Positions 45,061 through 53,329 of a stretch of 64,000 bases of DNA are shown here, piece after piece. Origin of the DNA: an uncultured Gammaproteobacteria bacterium (lineage in GTDB: Bacteria; Pseudomonadota; Gammaproteobacteria; Pseudomonadales; UBA5518). Under the pieces are notes generated by a model that was not told the origin of the DNA, searched no databases, and worked only from the letters and a program-made list of their open reading frames with translations. The stretch spans positions 76,602 to 140,601 of the forward strand of contig CAIYPF010000103.1 of assembly GCA_903928015.1 (NCBI GenBank). Reading direction: 5' to 3'. The stretch's first letter is position 1. Every line of letters begins with the position of its first letter. The position numbers and the translations under genes were made by a program.

Positions 45061-46170
45061 ATGCCCTTCGTGATCGGCGACCCGGCACCATTATTTGCGG
45101 CGCCTACTCACACCACGCATCCCTTCCAGTTCGGCGCGGCCGCAGGTCGACTCGTGATTGTGAGCTTCATGGGGCAAGCCCGGCATCCCGATCACTCGTC
45201 CTTGCACACTGAACTTGCGCGTCTGCGCACGGTGTTTGACGACGAGCGTTTCTGTTTCTTCGGCGTCTCGATGGATCCGGCCGATTTCGCGCCGGGGGGG
45301 CTGGTCGAGGACCTGCCGGGGATCCGTTGGTTCAACGACGCCTCGGGCGAGGTGAGCCGGCTGTACGGAGCGCTGCGGGAGACCGACGCACAGGCTTCCG
45401 ACTACCAGCCCTTCAGTTTGTTGCTGGACCAGCGTCTGCGCGTGTTGGCGCAACTCCCGTTGCGTGATGGCGGCCTCGAGAACCACCTGGCCCGGTTGCT
45501 CTCTGCAGGACTTGCCTTGCCTGCCTTCGATGCTGCGGCGCCTGCAGCGCGACAGGCCCCGGCGTTGATGGTGCCTCGCGTATTCGAGCCGGGTTTCTGC
45601 GCGCAACTCGTGCGCTATTACCGCGGCGCAGGGGCGGAGGATTCCGGCTTCATGCGGGACCAGGACGGAAAGACCGTCGGTGTCTACGACTACACCACCA
45701 AGCGCCGCCTCGACTGCGGCATAGACGACGAGGCCTTGCGCAGGCAGTGCATGCTGCGCATCCATCGCAGGCTGGTGCCCGAGATAAAGCGTGCATTCCA
45801 GTTCGATGTGACGCGGATGGAGCGCTATATCGTCGCCTGCTACGAGGGCGAGCACGGCGGACACTTTCGCGCCCACCGTGACAACACGACCAAGGCCACC
45901 GCTCACCGCCGCTTTGCCGTGTCGATCAACCTGAACGAAGACTACGAGGGCGGGGAACTCTGGTTTCCGGAGTACGGGCGACAGCTGTTCAAGCCCGGCG
46001 CGGGTGAGGCAGTCGTTTTCTCATGCTCGATGCTCCACGAGGCCACACCGGTGCGCAGCGGCTCGCGCTTCGTGTTCCTGCCCTTTCTTTACGATGATGC
46101 CGCTGCGGCCCAGAGGCAGCAAACGGAGCAGTTCCTCGGCGGGAACATCAATTCGCCGCCCGGAACCTAG
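45061..46170 (+). CDS. Peroxiredoxin-like domain fused to a 2-oxoglutarate/Fe(II) oxygenase
   Basis: A protein of 369 residues. Residues 1-150 have the AhpC/TSA thioredoxin fold (GDPAPLFAAPTHTTHPFQFG, then FCFFGVSMDP and FSLLLDQRLRVLAQL), but the expected active-site PxxxC stretch reads FMGQARHPDHSS, with no peroxidatic Cys. Residues ~165-369 form a prolyl-4-hydroxylase-like oxygenase with Fe ligands H271, D273 (HFRAHRD) and H326 (SMLHEATPV), and the 2-oxoglutarate Arg at 336. The second domain should be active; the first is probably a binding or scaffolding unit. The stop is shared with the Rieske gene through CTAG. Confidence 0.85.
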   Translation: MPFVIGDPAPLFAAPTHTTHPFQFGAAAGRLVIVSFMGQARHPDHSSLHTELARLRTVFDDERFCFFGVSMDPADFAPGGLVEDLPGIRWFNDASGEVSRLYGALRETDAQASDYQPFSLLLDQRLRVLAQLPLRDGGLENHLARLLSAGLALPAFDAAAPAARQAPALMVPRVFEPGFCAQLVRYYRGAGAEDSGFMRDQDGKTVGVYDYTTKRRLDCGIDDEALRRQCMLRIHRRLVPEIKRAFQFDVTRMERYIVACYEGEHGGHFRAHRDNTTKATAHRRFAVSINLNEDYEGGELWFPEYGRQLFKPGAGEAVVFSCSMLHEATPVRSGSRFVFLPFLYDDAAAAQRQQTEQFLGGNINSPPGT

Positions 46171-47435
46171 TCCGCAGCGGGCAGAGCGCTGCCAGCCAGC
46201 ACGTCCAGATACCACTTGATGAAGCGGATCTCGATGTACTCGAAGTCGGGCTGCAGATGGCCTGGCTCGTAGAAGCGCGAATTAACGCCGGCGCTGTTGC
46301 GGGAAATGATGTATTCGTCTTCGAGGGTGGTGGTGTGCCAGAGCCAGGTCAGGTTATCGAGTGCGTAGTCTCGTCCTTCCACCGCGTCCCCGCGCACAAA
46401 CCAGACTACTTCCATATCGGAGCGTGCGAGCCCGCGGGGCGTGAAGCGGTAAAGCACGCAGTGATCGGGATAGTTCAGCATGAAGGCCAGCGGACCGATC
46501 TGGAAATCGCCGGCGCCGCCGTCGTAGCCGCTGAAGGCTCCCATGAGGGGGGCAACGGGTTTGCCGTCGCGGCTCGCCGTCTGATAGCCGTCGAAAAGCG
46601 CGTAACGGTTGTTCCAGGTGCTGCAGCCGAAGGCAACCTCCTGGTCGTAACAGCCATCGAACGTGGAGGTCACACCCTCGACTCCGGTCATGCGCTGCGC
46701 GCGCTCCCAGAGCGCTGCGCGCAAGGGCGCGATGTTGCTGCTGATGTCCTTGATGGAGTGCGAACGGGCATAACTGCGGTGCGATGTCGCGCAGTGGTAG
46801 CACTCGAGATAGTTCTCCAGGGCCAGTTTCCAGTTCGCGCCGACGGGATACACCTCGCGGTGCGCCACCTTCGCGCTTTCGAGACGATAAGGCGCGAGCG
46901 CGGGCTCTATACGGTCAAGGGCCATGGAAAAGTCTGCCGCATCGGGATCGGCGTTGATGAAGATCAGGCCGTGCCGCGTGACAAGCCTGATGCTGCGCAG
47001 CCCCGAACTGCCGGCGCAGAAGGAAGCTTCGCGCTCCATGTGGCGCGCGCCGCGCAGACTCCCGTCCAGGCCATAGACCCAGCCGTGGTAGGGGCACACG
47101 AAAGTCTTGCGGCTACCTGAGGCCTCTTCACAGACGCGTGCGCCGCGGTGGCGGCAGCTGTTCACCAACGCGTGGATGCTGCCGTCTTCCGCACGGCTGA
47201 TGATGAAGGCGTCTTCGTCGATCTCGTACTGGAAGAAATCCCCGGGCTCGGGGATCTGGCTGACGTGTCCTGCGTACAGCCAGCTGCGGTAGATGATCTG
47301 CGAGAGGTCGGCCTCGTAGGCAACGGCCGAGCGATAGAAGTATCCCGGCAAGGCGTGCGCGGGACGCTGTTGGGCCTCGCGCGCAACGGCGCGCAGGCGC
47401 TCCGGGCCGTCGGTGTCTGTCGCAAGCAGTCTCAT
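46167..47435 (-). CDS. Rieske non-heme iron oxygenase, alpha subunit (GbcA/choline monooxygenase-like group)
   Basis: A protein of 422 residues. The Rieske cluster ligands are C94, H96, C114 and H117 (CRHRGARVC and CPYHGW). The catalytic iron site is ENYLECYHCATSH with H214 and H219, and Glu at the bridging position where many dioxygenases have Asp. That Glu and the overall length fit the group acting on quaternary amines and related small molecules (GbcA, choline monooxygenase, stachydrine demethylase) at least as well as aromatic dioxygenases. No ferredoxin or reductase gene is adjacent. It follows the aldehyde dehydrogenase gene by 22 bases on the same strand. Confidence 0.88.
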   Translation of the reverse strand: MRLLATDTDGPERLRAVAREAQQRPAHALPGYFYRSAVAYEADLSQIIYRSWLYAGHVSQIPEPGDFFQYEIDEDAFIISRAEDGSIHALVNSCRHRGARVCEEASGSRKTFVCPYHGWVYGLDGSLRGARHMEREASFCAGSSGLRSIRLVTRHGLIFINADPDAADFSMALDRIEPALAPYRLESAKVAHREVYPVGANWKLALENYLECYHCATSHRSYARSHSIKDISSNIAPLRAALWERAQRMTGVEGVTSTFDGCYDQEVAFGCSTWNNRYALFDGYQTASRDGKPVAPLMGAFSGYDGGAGDFQIGPLAFMLNYPDHCVLYRFTPRGLARSDMEVVWFVRGDAVEGRDYALDNLTWLWHTTTLEDEYIISRNSAGVNSRFYEPGHLQPDFEYIEIRFIKWYLDVLAGSALPAAD

Positions 47436-47457
47436 GGCGCGTTGCCGATTGCTGTTC

Positions 47458-48975
47458 TCAGAGCCTGATCCACGCCGATTTCTCCTGCATGTACGCGCGG
47501 ACGCTGTCGATGCAGTTGTCCTTGGAGTTGCCCGACTGCTTGAAACCGCCGAAGGGTTGGGTCATGTCGCTCTCGTCGAAGGTGTTCACCCAGACCACGC
47601 CGGCCTGTATGGCGCGCACACAGCGAACTGCGGTGGAGAGATCGCGCGTCCAGACACTCGCGGCAAGCCCGTAGATGGTGTCGTTGGCGATCTCGAGCGC
47701 CTCATCGACGCTGTCGAAGGGAATGAGGCTCGCGACCGGCCCGAAAATCTCCTCTCTCGCGATGCTCATGTCCGGACGCACGCTGGTGAACAGCGTCGGG
47801 TTCACATAGGCGCCGGAGGCAAGGCTTGCGGGTGCATCGCCGCCCATCTCGAGGCAGGCACCTTCGCGCACGCCGGCCTCGACCATGCCGAGCACGCGGC
47901 GCTGGGAGTGGTGGTCGACCAAGGGCCCCATGGAGGTCGCAGGATCGAGGGGGTCGCCCGGCACGAAGGCCTCGGCCGCGCGTGCCTTGAAGCGCGCAAC
48001 GAACTCCTCGTGGATGCTGCGGGCAACCAGCAGGCGCGAACCCGCGTTGCATACCTCGCCCTGGTTGCCGTAGATGCCGCGGAAGGCGGCTTCGACGGCG
48101 CGGTCAAGATCCGGAAGATCGTCCAGGAAGATCTGGGGGGATTTCCCGCCGCACTCCAGCGCGACTTTCTTCATGTTCGACTGGCCCGAATAGACGAGCA
48201 TCAACTTGCCCACCTGCGTGGAGCCGGTAAAGCTCACCTTGTCCACGTCGGTGTGCAGTGCGAGTGCACGACCGGCAATCTCGCCGATCCCGTTCAGTAC
48301 GTTCAGTACGCCCGCCGGGCCACCGGCCTCCACAAAAAGCTGTGCGAGGCGCAGGCAGCTGAGGGGAGCCTGCTCGGCCGGCTTGAGCACCACCGAGTTG
48401 CCCGCCGCGAGCGCGGGGGCGATCTTCCAGGTGGCCATCAGCATCGGGTAGTTCCAGGGCGAGATGGCGCCCACCACGCCGAGCGGCTCACGCAGGATCA
48501 TGTGCAGCGCGGACGGGTCCGTGCTCGTCACCCGCCCGTCAATTTTGTCGATGCATTCGGCGCAGAAGCGGATGAAGCCGGCCACGCTCGGGAGGTCGCC
48601 GGCAACCACATCGCGGATGGGCTTGCCCATGTCCAGCGTCTCGAGGACGCAGAGCTCTGGCGCGTTGGCTTCGATCAGTTCGGCCCAGCGATACATCACG
48701 GCCATGCGATCACGGGGCGCGAGTCCTGCCCAGGCGCCCGCACGGAAGGAGCGGCGCGCGGCCTGCACGGCGCGATCAACGTCGGACGGGGAGGCGGCAG
48801 TGACCTCGGCGATCACCTCACCGGTGGCGGGATTCACCGTCTCGATGCGTCGTCCCTCGGGGCTCGCGCGGAACTCGCCGTCGATGAACAGGCGGGAATC
48901 CAGGCCACGCAGGACCTCCGCGCCTGTGCGTTTCCAGTCCTCGAGGGTGAAGGCTGCGGCGGTGCTAAGGCTCAT
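47458..48975 (-). CDS. Aldehyde dehydrogenase, PuuC-like
   Basis: A protein of 505 residues of the ALDH superfamily. The catalytic Cys is in GNQGEVCNAGSR, the general-base Glu in ALECGGKSPQIF, and the NAD-binding segment is ISPWNYPMLMATWKIAPALAAGNS. The N-terminus (WKRTGAEVLRGLDSRLFIDGEF) and C-terminus (PFGGFKQSGNSKDNCIDSVRAYMQEKSAWI) are closest in pattern to E. coli PuuC, which oxidises gamma-glutamyl-gamma-aminobutyraldehyde in putrescine breakdown. GGAGG lies upstream of the ATG at 48975. It is first in an operon with the Rieske oxygenase and divergent from the BetI-like regulator. Confidence 0.92.
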   Translation of the reverse strand: MSLSTAAAFTLEDWKRTGAEVLRGLDSRLFIDGEFRASPEGRRIETVNPATGEVIAEVTAASPSDVDRAVQAARRSFRAGAWAGLAPRDRMAVMYRWAELIEANAPELCVLETLDMGKPIRDVVAGDLPSVAGFIRFCAECIDKIDGRVTSTDPSALHMILREPLGVVGAISPWNYPMLMATWKIAPALAAGNSVVLKPAEQAPLSCLRLAQLFVEAGGPAGVLNVLNGIGEIAGRALALHTDVDKVSFTGSTQVGKLMLVYSGQSNMKKVALECGGKSPQIFLDDLPDLDRAVEAAFRGIYGNQGEVCNAGSRLLVARSIHEEFVARFKARAAEAFVPGDPLDPATSMGPLVDHHSQRRVLGMVEAGVREGACLEMGGDAPASLASGAYVNPTLFTSVRPDMSIAREEIFGPVASLIPFDSVDEALEIANDTIYGLAASVWTRDLSTAVRCVRAIQAGVVWVNTFDESDMTQPFGGFKQSGNSKDNCIDSVRAYMQEKSAWIRL

Positions 48976-49051
48976 GGGGTGTTTCCTCCGGCGATAAAAA
49001 ACGGACGTGGCGAAGAATACTGTTTGGCGGTGCCGCAAGCTGCGTTAAATT

Positions 49052-49070
49052 GCCGCGATAAGACCGCGGC
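49052..49070. promoter_or_regulatory. Candidate operator between the aldehyde dehydrogenase and the BetI-GNAT gene
   Basis: Inverted repeat GCCGCG (49052-49057), 7-base spacer, CGCGGC (49065-49070) in the 126-base divergent gap. A TetR-family regulator starts 32 bases downstream, so this is a reasonable self-operator site, but short GC palindromes arise by chance in GC-rich DNA. Confidence 0.3.
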
Positions 49071-49101
49071 GGCATGCGCTCCGGCACCCGGAGCACACAG
49101 C

Positions 49102-50214
49102 ATGAATCAGGCAAAGGACGGCGTGAAGTCCCAGCAGGAGCGGCGCCGAATGCTGGTCGAGGCCACCATGACGGCGATCGCCGAGCGGGGTTTCAGCAAC
49201 CTGACTCTCGCGCACATCGCCGGCATCGCCGGGCTGAGTGCCGGCATCGTGAACTTCTATTTCAGTACCAAGGAGGCGCTGCTCCTCGAGACCCTCAAGA
49301 CCGTCGCAGAGGAGTTCGAGCACACGGTAAACGCGGCCGTGGACGCCGTGGGTGCCGATCCTGCAGCACAGCTGCAGGCCATTCTGCTCGCGTCGCTGGA
49401 GCCGACGATTACGGAGCCGCGAAAGGTCGCAGTCTGGTATGCCTTCAGTGCCGAAGCGGGAGCCCGACAGGATTACCAGGAAATCTGCGGGCAGCGAGAC
49501 CAGACCTATTACGCGCGCATCCAGTTGCTGTGTGATGCGATCGTGCGCAAGGCCGTGCCTGGCGTGCGTGTGAGCAGCAGCGCCATCGCCCACGCGGTGT
49601 CAGGGCTGATCGAGGAGTTCTGGCAATCCATCCTGTTCGCGGGCACTGGCTTCGACCGGGTGGCCGCACGCGGTCAGTGCCTCGCGTTCCTCGCCAGCGT
49701 TTTTCCCTGGGCCTACGATTTCCCCGCACATCTGCCTGGCTCCGTATCAGCCGATGGGGCCTCGAGCCACTCGATGCGTGCCGCAGTCGCTGCAGACTTG
49801 CCCCAACTCGCCCGGCTTTTTGATCTGTACCGTCAGTTCTATCGCAATCCGGCCGATGCCTCCGCGGCGCGGGATTTCCTCGCCGAACGGCTGGACTCCG
49901 GAGACTCGGTGATCTTCGTGGCAGAGGACAGCGACGGACGGCTGCTTGGCTTCACGCAGCTCTACCCCGCGATTTGTTCTGTGGCGATGCGCCGTTACTG
50001 GATCCTCTACGACCTGTACGTCGACAGCAGCGCGCGCCGCGCGGGCGTTGGGCGAAGCCTCATGGAACGTGCACGCAGCTTTGCCGTTGAGACCCGCGCC
50101 GCGCGTATCGATCTCGAGACTGCGTCAGACAACCTGCCTGCGCAGCGGCTCTACAAGGATCTGGGCTACGTGCGGGAACAGCACTTCCTGAAGTTTTCGC
50201 TGGACCTGAGCTGA
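49102..50214 (+). CDS. BetI-like TetR regulator fused to a GNAT acetyltransferase
   Basis: A protein of 370 residues. Residues 1-65 are a TetR DNA-binding domain (RRRMLVEATMTAIAERG, then LTLAHIAGIAGLSAGIVNFYFSTKEALL), most like BetI, and residues ~70-200 fit the BetI C-terminal ligand domain (AVWYAFSAEAGARQDYQEIC). Residues ~224-370 are a separate GNAT domain: SMRAAVAADLPQLARLFDLYRQFY, LYDLYVDSSARRAGVGRSLMERA (acetyl-CoA motif A) and ETASDNLPAQRLYKDLGYVRE. The two parts are in one frame with no internal stop. I infer a ligand-controlled repressor of the flanking catabolic genes that may also acetylate the ligand or a protein. The frame is open upstream but antisense to the aldehyde dehydrogenase. 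Confidence 0.85.
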   Translation: MNQAKDGVKSQQERRRMLVEATMTAIAERGFSNLTLAHIAGIAGLSAGIVNFYFSTKEALLLETLKTVAEEFEHTVNAAVDAVGADPAAQLQAILLASLEPTITEPRKVAVWYAFSAEAGARQDYQEICGQRDQTYYARIQLLCDAIVRKAVPGVRVSSSAIAHAVSGLIEEFWQSILFAGTGFDRVAARGQCLAFLASVFPWAYDFPAHLPGSVSADGASSHSMRAAVAADLPQLARLFDLYRQFYRNPADASAARDFLAERLDSGDSVIFVAEDSDGRLLGFTQLYPAICSVAMRRYWILYDLYVDSSARRAGVGRSLMERARSFAVETRAARIDLETASDNLPAQRLYKDLGYVREQHFLKFSLDLS

Positions 50215-50228
50215 CGCGAGGAAGAGCC

Positions 50229-50549
50229 GTGGAAGAGGACTTCACATTCGGACCGGTTGTGCAGGGCGTTTACAGAGCGATGCTCTCCACAGCGGCCATC
50301 GTGCCGTTCATATCCCCCGCTCTGGCGCTGTGGTGGATCGGACTGCTGCTGTTTCTGGGGGTCGGTCTCAAGCCCTTCCTGAAACGCACCGGGCTCCGGA
50401 GGATCTGGCTTTCGGTGATGGCTGATGTCCAGCGCAAACGCAACGCCCCGCATCACGCCGAGGCCTCTCGGCGGGTGGATCGTAGACGCCGCGACGAGAG
50501 GCTGCGCAAAACCCGCTTGCCGAATCCCGAATTGCCGAAGCGCTGGTAG
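50229..50549 (+). CDS. Small predicted membrane protein of unknown function
   Basis: A protein of 106 residues, GTG start with GAGG upstream, 14 bases after the BetI-GNAT gene. One or two hydrophobic segments (about 20-50: TAAIVPFISPALALWWIGLLLFLGVGL, too long for one simple helix and broken by Pro) are followed by a strongly basic, Arg-rich tail. No family recognised. Confidence 0.55.
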   Translation: MEEDFTFGPVVQGVYRAMLSTAAIVPFISPALALWWIGLLLFLGVGLKPFLKRTGLRRIWLSVMADVQRKRNAPHHAEASRRVDRRRRDERLRKTRLPNPELPKRW

Positions 50550-50558
50550 CGGCTCTGT

Positions 50559-51764
50559 TCAGAACCGCGGCGCTGGCGTCTGGCGTCTGCGAGGGGGATC
50601 GAACACAGGCGTTTCCATCACCTTGGCCCTTGCCATCACGCGGGTCCACTTGAGCTCGCGCATGTAATAAATTTCTGCCCAAAGCTCCTCGCCTGGCCGA
50701 CCATACGGCATGTCCAGCGAGGCCATGGCCACGTTGGACTTGGCAGTCGGGCACCACACTGCGGATGTGACGGTTCCAACCACCTTGCGCTGGCCGGCGC
50801 CGAAGATGAACGAGTTGGTCGCGGGTTTGTTGCCCTCGACATCCAGTTTCACGAAACGATAGCGCGAGCCTGACGCACGCTCGGCCAAGAGGGCGCGCCT
50901 CCCGGTGAACTGTCCTTTGTCGAAGTCCACCAGCCAGTCGAGCCCCAACTCGAAGGGAGACCTGCTGCGACCGTGCCGGACACCCTGCTCGGCAGGCACG
51001 AAATCGGCTCCTGCCATGATGAAACCCGCTTCGATCCGCGCGATGTTCAGCGCGGCGGAGCCGATGGGCTTGATCAGGAAGTGCTCGCCGGCCGCGAACA
51101 GCGCGTCCCAGAGGGGCAGGGCGAGCGCGGTGCTGGTCCAGATCTCATAGCCCAGATCGCCGGTGAACCCGGTGCGAGACACCATCAGTTCACCGTCGTG
51201 GAAGGGGAAGCTGCGCAGCTCGAAGGGCTTCAGGGTTTCGATTCCCGAAAGGCCCATCGCCCGCAATGTTGAACAGGACGTCGGGCCCTGCACCGCAAGC
51301 GCTGCGACGGATGCGGTCTCGTCGGTGATGCGCACGTCATAGCCCAGCGCGGACCAGTGCAGCCAGTCGAGGCAACGCTCCTGCGAGCACAGACGCCAGA
51401 GGTCGGGCCCGGTGTGGAAGAGCGTGCCGTCGTCCTGCACCTGCCCCGCGTCGTCACACCACACCCCATAACCGACGCGACCTTCGCGGATTTTGCGAAC
51501 ATCACGGGTGAACAGGCGGTTCAGGAAGGCCTCGGAATCCGGGCCCTCGATGCGGTACTTGGTCATCGGCGAGATGTCGAAGACAGCCGTGGCGTTGCGG
51601 ATGGCGAAGTACTCGAACTCGATCTGGTCGAGTCGCTCCGCCGAGACATAGCCCTTCCAGTTGTACCAGGACTGCAAGCCGTTGGCCGCAGCGATGCGCG
51701 GATGGAAGGGGGTCTCGAGCATCGCCCTCGGATCGTGCGCGGGGCGCGTGGCGAGCGTGTTCAT
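50559..51764 (-). CDS. GcvT-family tetrahydrofolate-dependent aminomethyltransferase / demethylase
   Basis: A protein of 401 residues with the GcvT fold. FAIRNATAVFDISPMTKYRIEGPDSEAFLNRLFTRDV is the family N-domain; the Asp expected at the folate site lies in VQDDGTLF; the motifs TGDLGYEIW and ALNIARIEAGFIMAG follow. It is longer than glycine-cleavage T protein and has no gcvH or gcvP neighbours, so it is a paralogue such as a DMSP-, dimethylglycine- or methoxyarene-type demethylase passing a methyl to THF. It is the last gene of a three-gene operon, coupled to the flavoenzyme upstream (ATGA), which suggests N- or O-demethylation of a compound oxidised by those enzymes. Confidence 0.85.
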   Translation of the reverse strand: MNTLATRPAHDPRAMLETPFHPRIAAANGLQSWYNWKGYVSAERLDQIEFEYFAIRNATAVFDISPMTKYRIEGPDSEAFLNRLFTRDVRKIREGRVGYGVWCDDAGQVQDDGTLFHTGPDLWRLCSQERCLDWLHWSALGYDVRITDETASVAALAVQGPTSCSTLRAMGLSGIETLKPFELRSFPFHDGELMVSRTGFTGDLGYEIWTSTALALPLWDALFAAGEHFLIKPIGSAALNIARIEAGFIMAGADFVPAEQGVRHGRSRSPFELGLDWLVDFDKGQFTGRRALLAERASGSRYRFVKLDVEGNKPATNSFIFGAGQRKVVGTVTSAVWCPTAKSNVAMASLDMPYGRPGEELWAEIYYMRELKWTRVMARAKVMETPVFDPPRRRQTPAPRF

Positions 51765-53329
51765 GCCGATGCCCTCTTGCGAATGATCTCCTGTGCGCAA
51801 TTGCGACCTGCAAGGCCCATAACCCCGCCCCCGGGGTGTGCTCCTGCGCCGCAGAGCCAGAGCCCGTCGATGGGCATGGCGTATTGGGAGAAGAGCACCA
51901 CGGGGCGCATCATCAGCAGCTGGTCGACGGATATCTCTCCGTGATGCCAGTGACCGCCGTGTATCCCGAATTCGGACTGGATGTCGGGCGCGACGCAGAG
52001 TTCACTGCTGCTCACGAGGCTGCCGATGCCCGGCATGACGGTCTCGAGACGCGCCATGATCCGCGCCTCGAACTCCGCCCGTGCAGCGGCCGTCCAGCCA
52101 CCTTCCAGGTCTACCGGCGCGTATTGCACCACGGCCGAGATCACGTGTTTGCCGGGCGGTGCCAGCGAAGGATCGTGGAGGGTGGGGATGCAGAGCTCGA
52201 TCACCGGCTCGGCCGAGAACTGACGGTACTTCGAGGGATTCATTGCCTCATCCAAGCCCTCCAGCGAGGGGCAGAGGACAAGCCTGTCGCCTGCGTTTGC
52301 CGCATCAAGACCCGGTATGGACGGCAAAGCATCAAGCGCGAGGTGCAGCTTCGCAGCCATGCCGCGCATGCGTATGCCTTCGACGCGACGCACAAAGCCC
52401 GCGTCGAGTTCGCGGTAGCCCACAAGGCCCTTCAGCGTCGTGCGGGGATCGGCATTTGATATCACGGTGGAGGCATTCAGCACTTCGCCCGAATCGAGCA
52501 CTACGCCGGTGGCTCGGCCCTCATGGACCACAATGCTCGCAACCCCTGCTTGGAGCCGTATCTCGGCGCCCCGGGCAGTGGCTGCCGCAGCGAGTGCATC
52601 GGCGAAGGCCCCCATGCCGCCCACAGGGATTGAAGGCCCTGCATGCCCGAAAGCATCCGCCGTGCGCCGGTAGAGATAGCTCATGACGGTATTGGGCGCG
52701 CGGGGTCCCATCGATGTGCCAAGAACGGCATCGAAGGCCACCGCGCTGCGCAAACGCGCATCCTCGAAGCGCTCGCTGGCGAGGTCGTGGATGTTCATGA
52801 GGCCGATGCGCAGCACCTCGCGCATACGGTCACGACCCAGAGTGCGTATATCCCAGCCGAGCTTCAGCAGGCCCAGGCGATCGCGCCAGTCGCTGTCGAC
52901 CAGACGGGGAGGGCGCCTGCCGAAGGCACCCGCCAGCACGGCTGCGTAGGAAGCGATTTCGGCGTGGAATTCGGCAAATGCCTGCTGGTCCACTGCGCCA
53001 AGGTCGGTCGCTGCTGCCTTGGCGCCGTCCAGCCGCAGGTGCCGCCCATCGGCCTGCAGGGCAACGGTCGCAAGGCCTTTTGCGGCGAAGCGCAGACCGT
53101 GCTTCGCCAGTTGCAGTTCCTCGATGAGCGAAACGGGGAACTGGTTCAGGAAGTGCGCACCGGAGGAAACGGAATAACCCGGCGCGAACGTCCGGGTGCG
53201 TGCAGCGCCACCCGGACGGTCGGCGCGCTCGAGAACCACTACACGCCTGCCGGCTTTTGCCAGCGTGGCCGCGCACACGAGCCCGTTGTGACCGGCTCCG
53301 ATGATGATGACGTCATGTGTATCAGTCAT
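51761..53329 (-). CDS. CrtI/amine-oxidase-fold FAD oxidoreductase (second of a tandem pair)
   Basis: A protein of 522 residues. The FAD motif DVIIIGAGHNGLVCAATLAKAG with ERADRPGGAARTRTF is at the N-terminus, GGMGAFADALAAAA in the middle, and the family C-terminal loop GLWLCGAGAHPGGGVMGLAGRN at the end. The family includes phytoene desaturases and retinol-saturase-like proteins, but bacterial genomes hold many members unrelated to carotenoids. It overlaps the first flavoenzyme gene by 8 bases and the GcvT gene by 4, so these three are tightly coupled. The start is ATG at 53329, not the in-frame ATG at 53350. Confidence 0.85.
   Translation of the reverse strand: MTDTHDVIIIGAGHNGLVCAATLAKAGRRVVVLERADRPGGAARTRTFAPGYSVSSGAHFLNQFPVSLIEELQLAKHGLRFAAKGLATVALQADGRHLRLDGAKAAATDLGAVDQQAFAEFHAEIASYAAVLAGAFGRRPPRLVDSDWRDRLGLLKLGWDIRTLGRDRMREVLRIGLMNIHDLASERFEDARLRSAVAFDAVLGTSMGPRAPNTVMSYLYRRTADAFGHAGPSIPVGGMGAFADALAAAATARGAEIRLQAGVASIVVHEGRATGVVLDSGEVLNASTVISNADPRTTLKGLVGYRELDAGFVRRVEGIRMRGMAAKLHLALDALPSIPGLDAANAGDRLVLCPSLEGLDEAMNPSKYRQFSAEPVIELCIPTLHDPSLAPPGKHVISAVVQYAPVDLEGGWTAAARAEFEARIMARLETVMPGIGSLVSSSELCVAPDIQSEFGIHGGHWHHGEISVDQLLMMRPVVLFSQYAMPIDGLWLCGAGAHPGGGVMGLAGRNCAQEIIRKRASA

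Noticed and set aside
47413-49101. Open frame extending the BetI-GNAT protein by 563 residues upstream.
   Set aside because: This stretch is antisense to the intact aldehyde dehydrogenase; the TetR domain begins properly at 49102.
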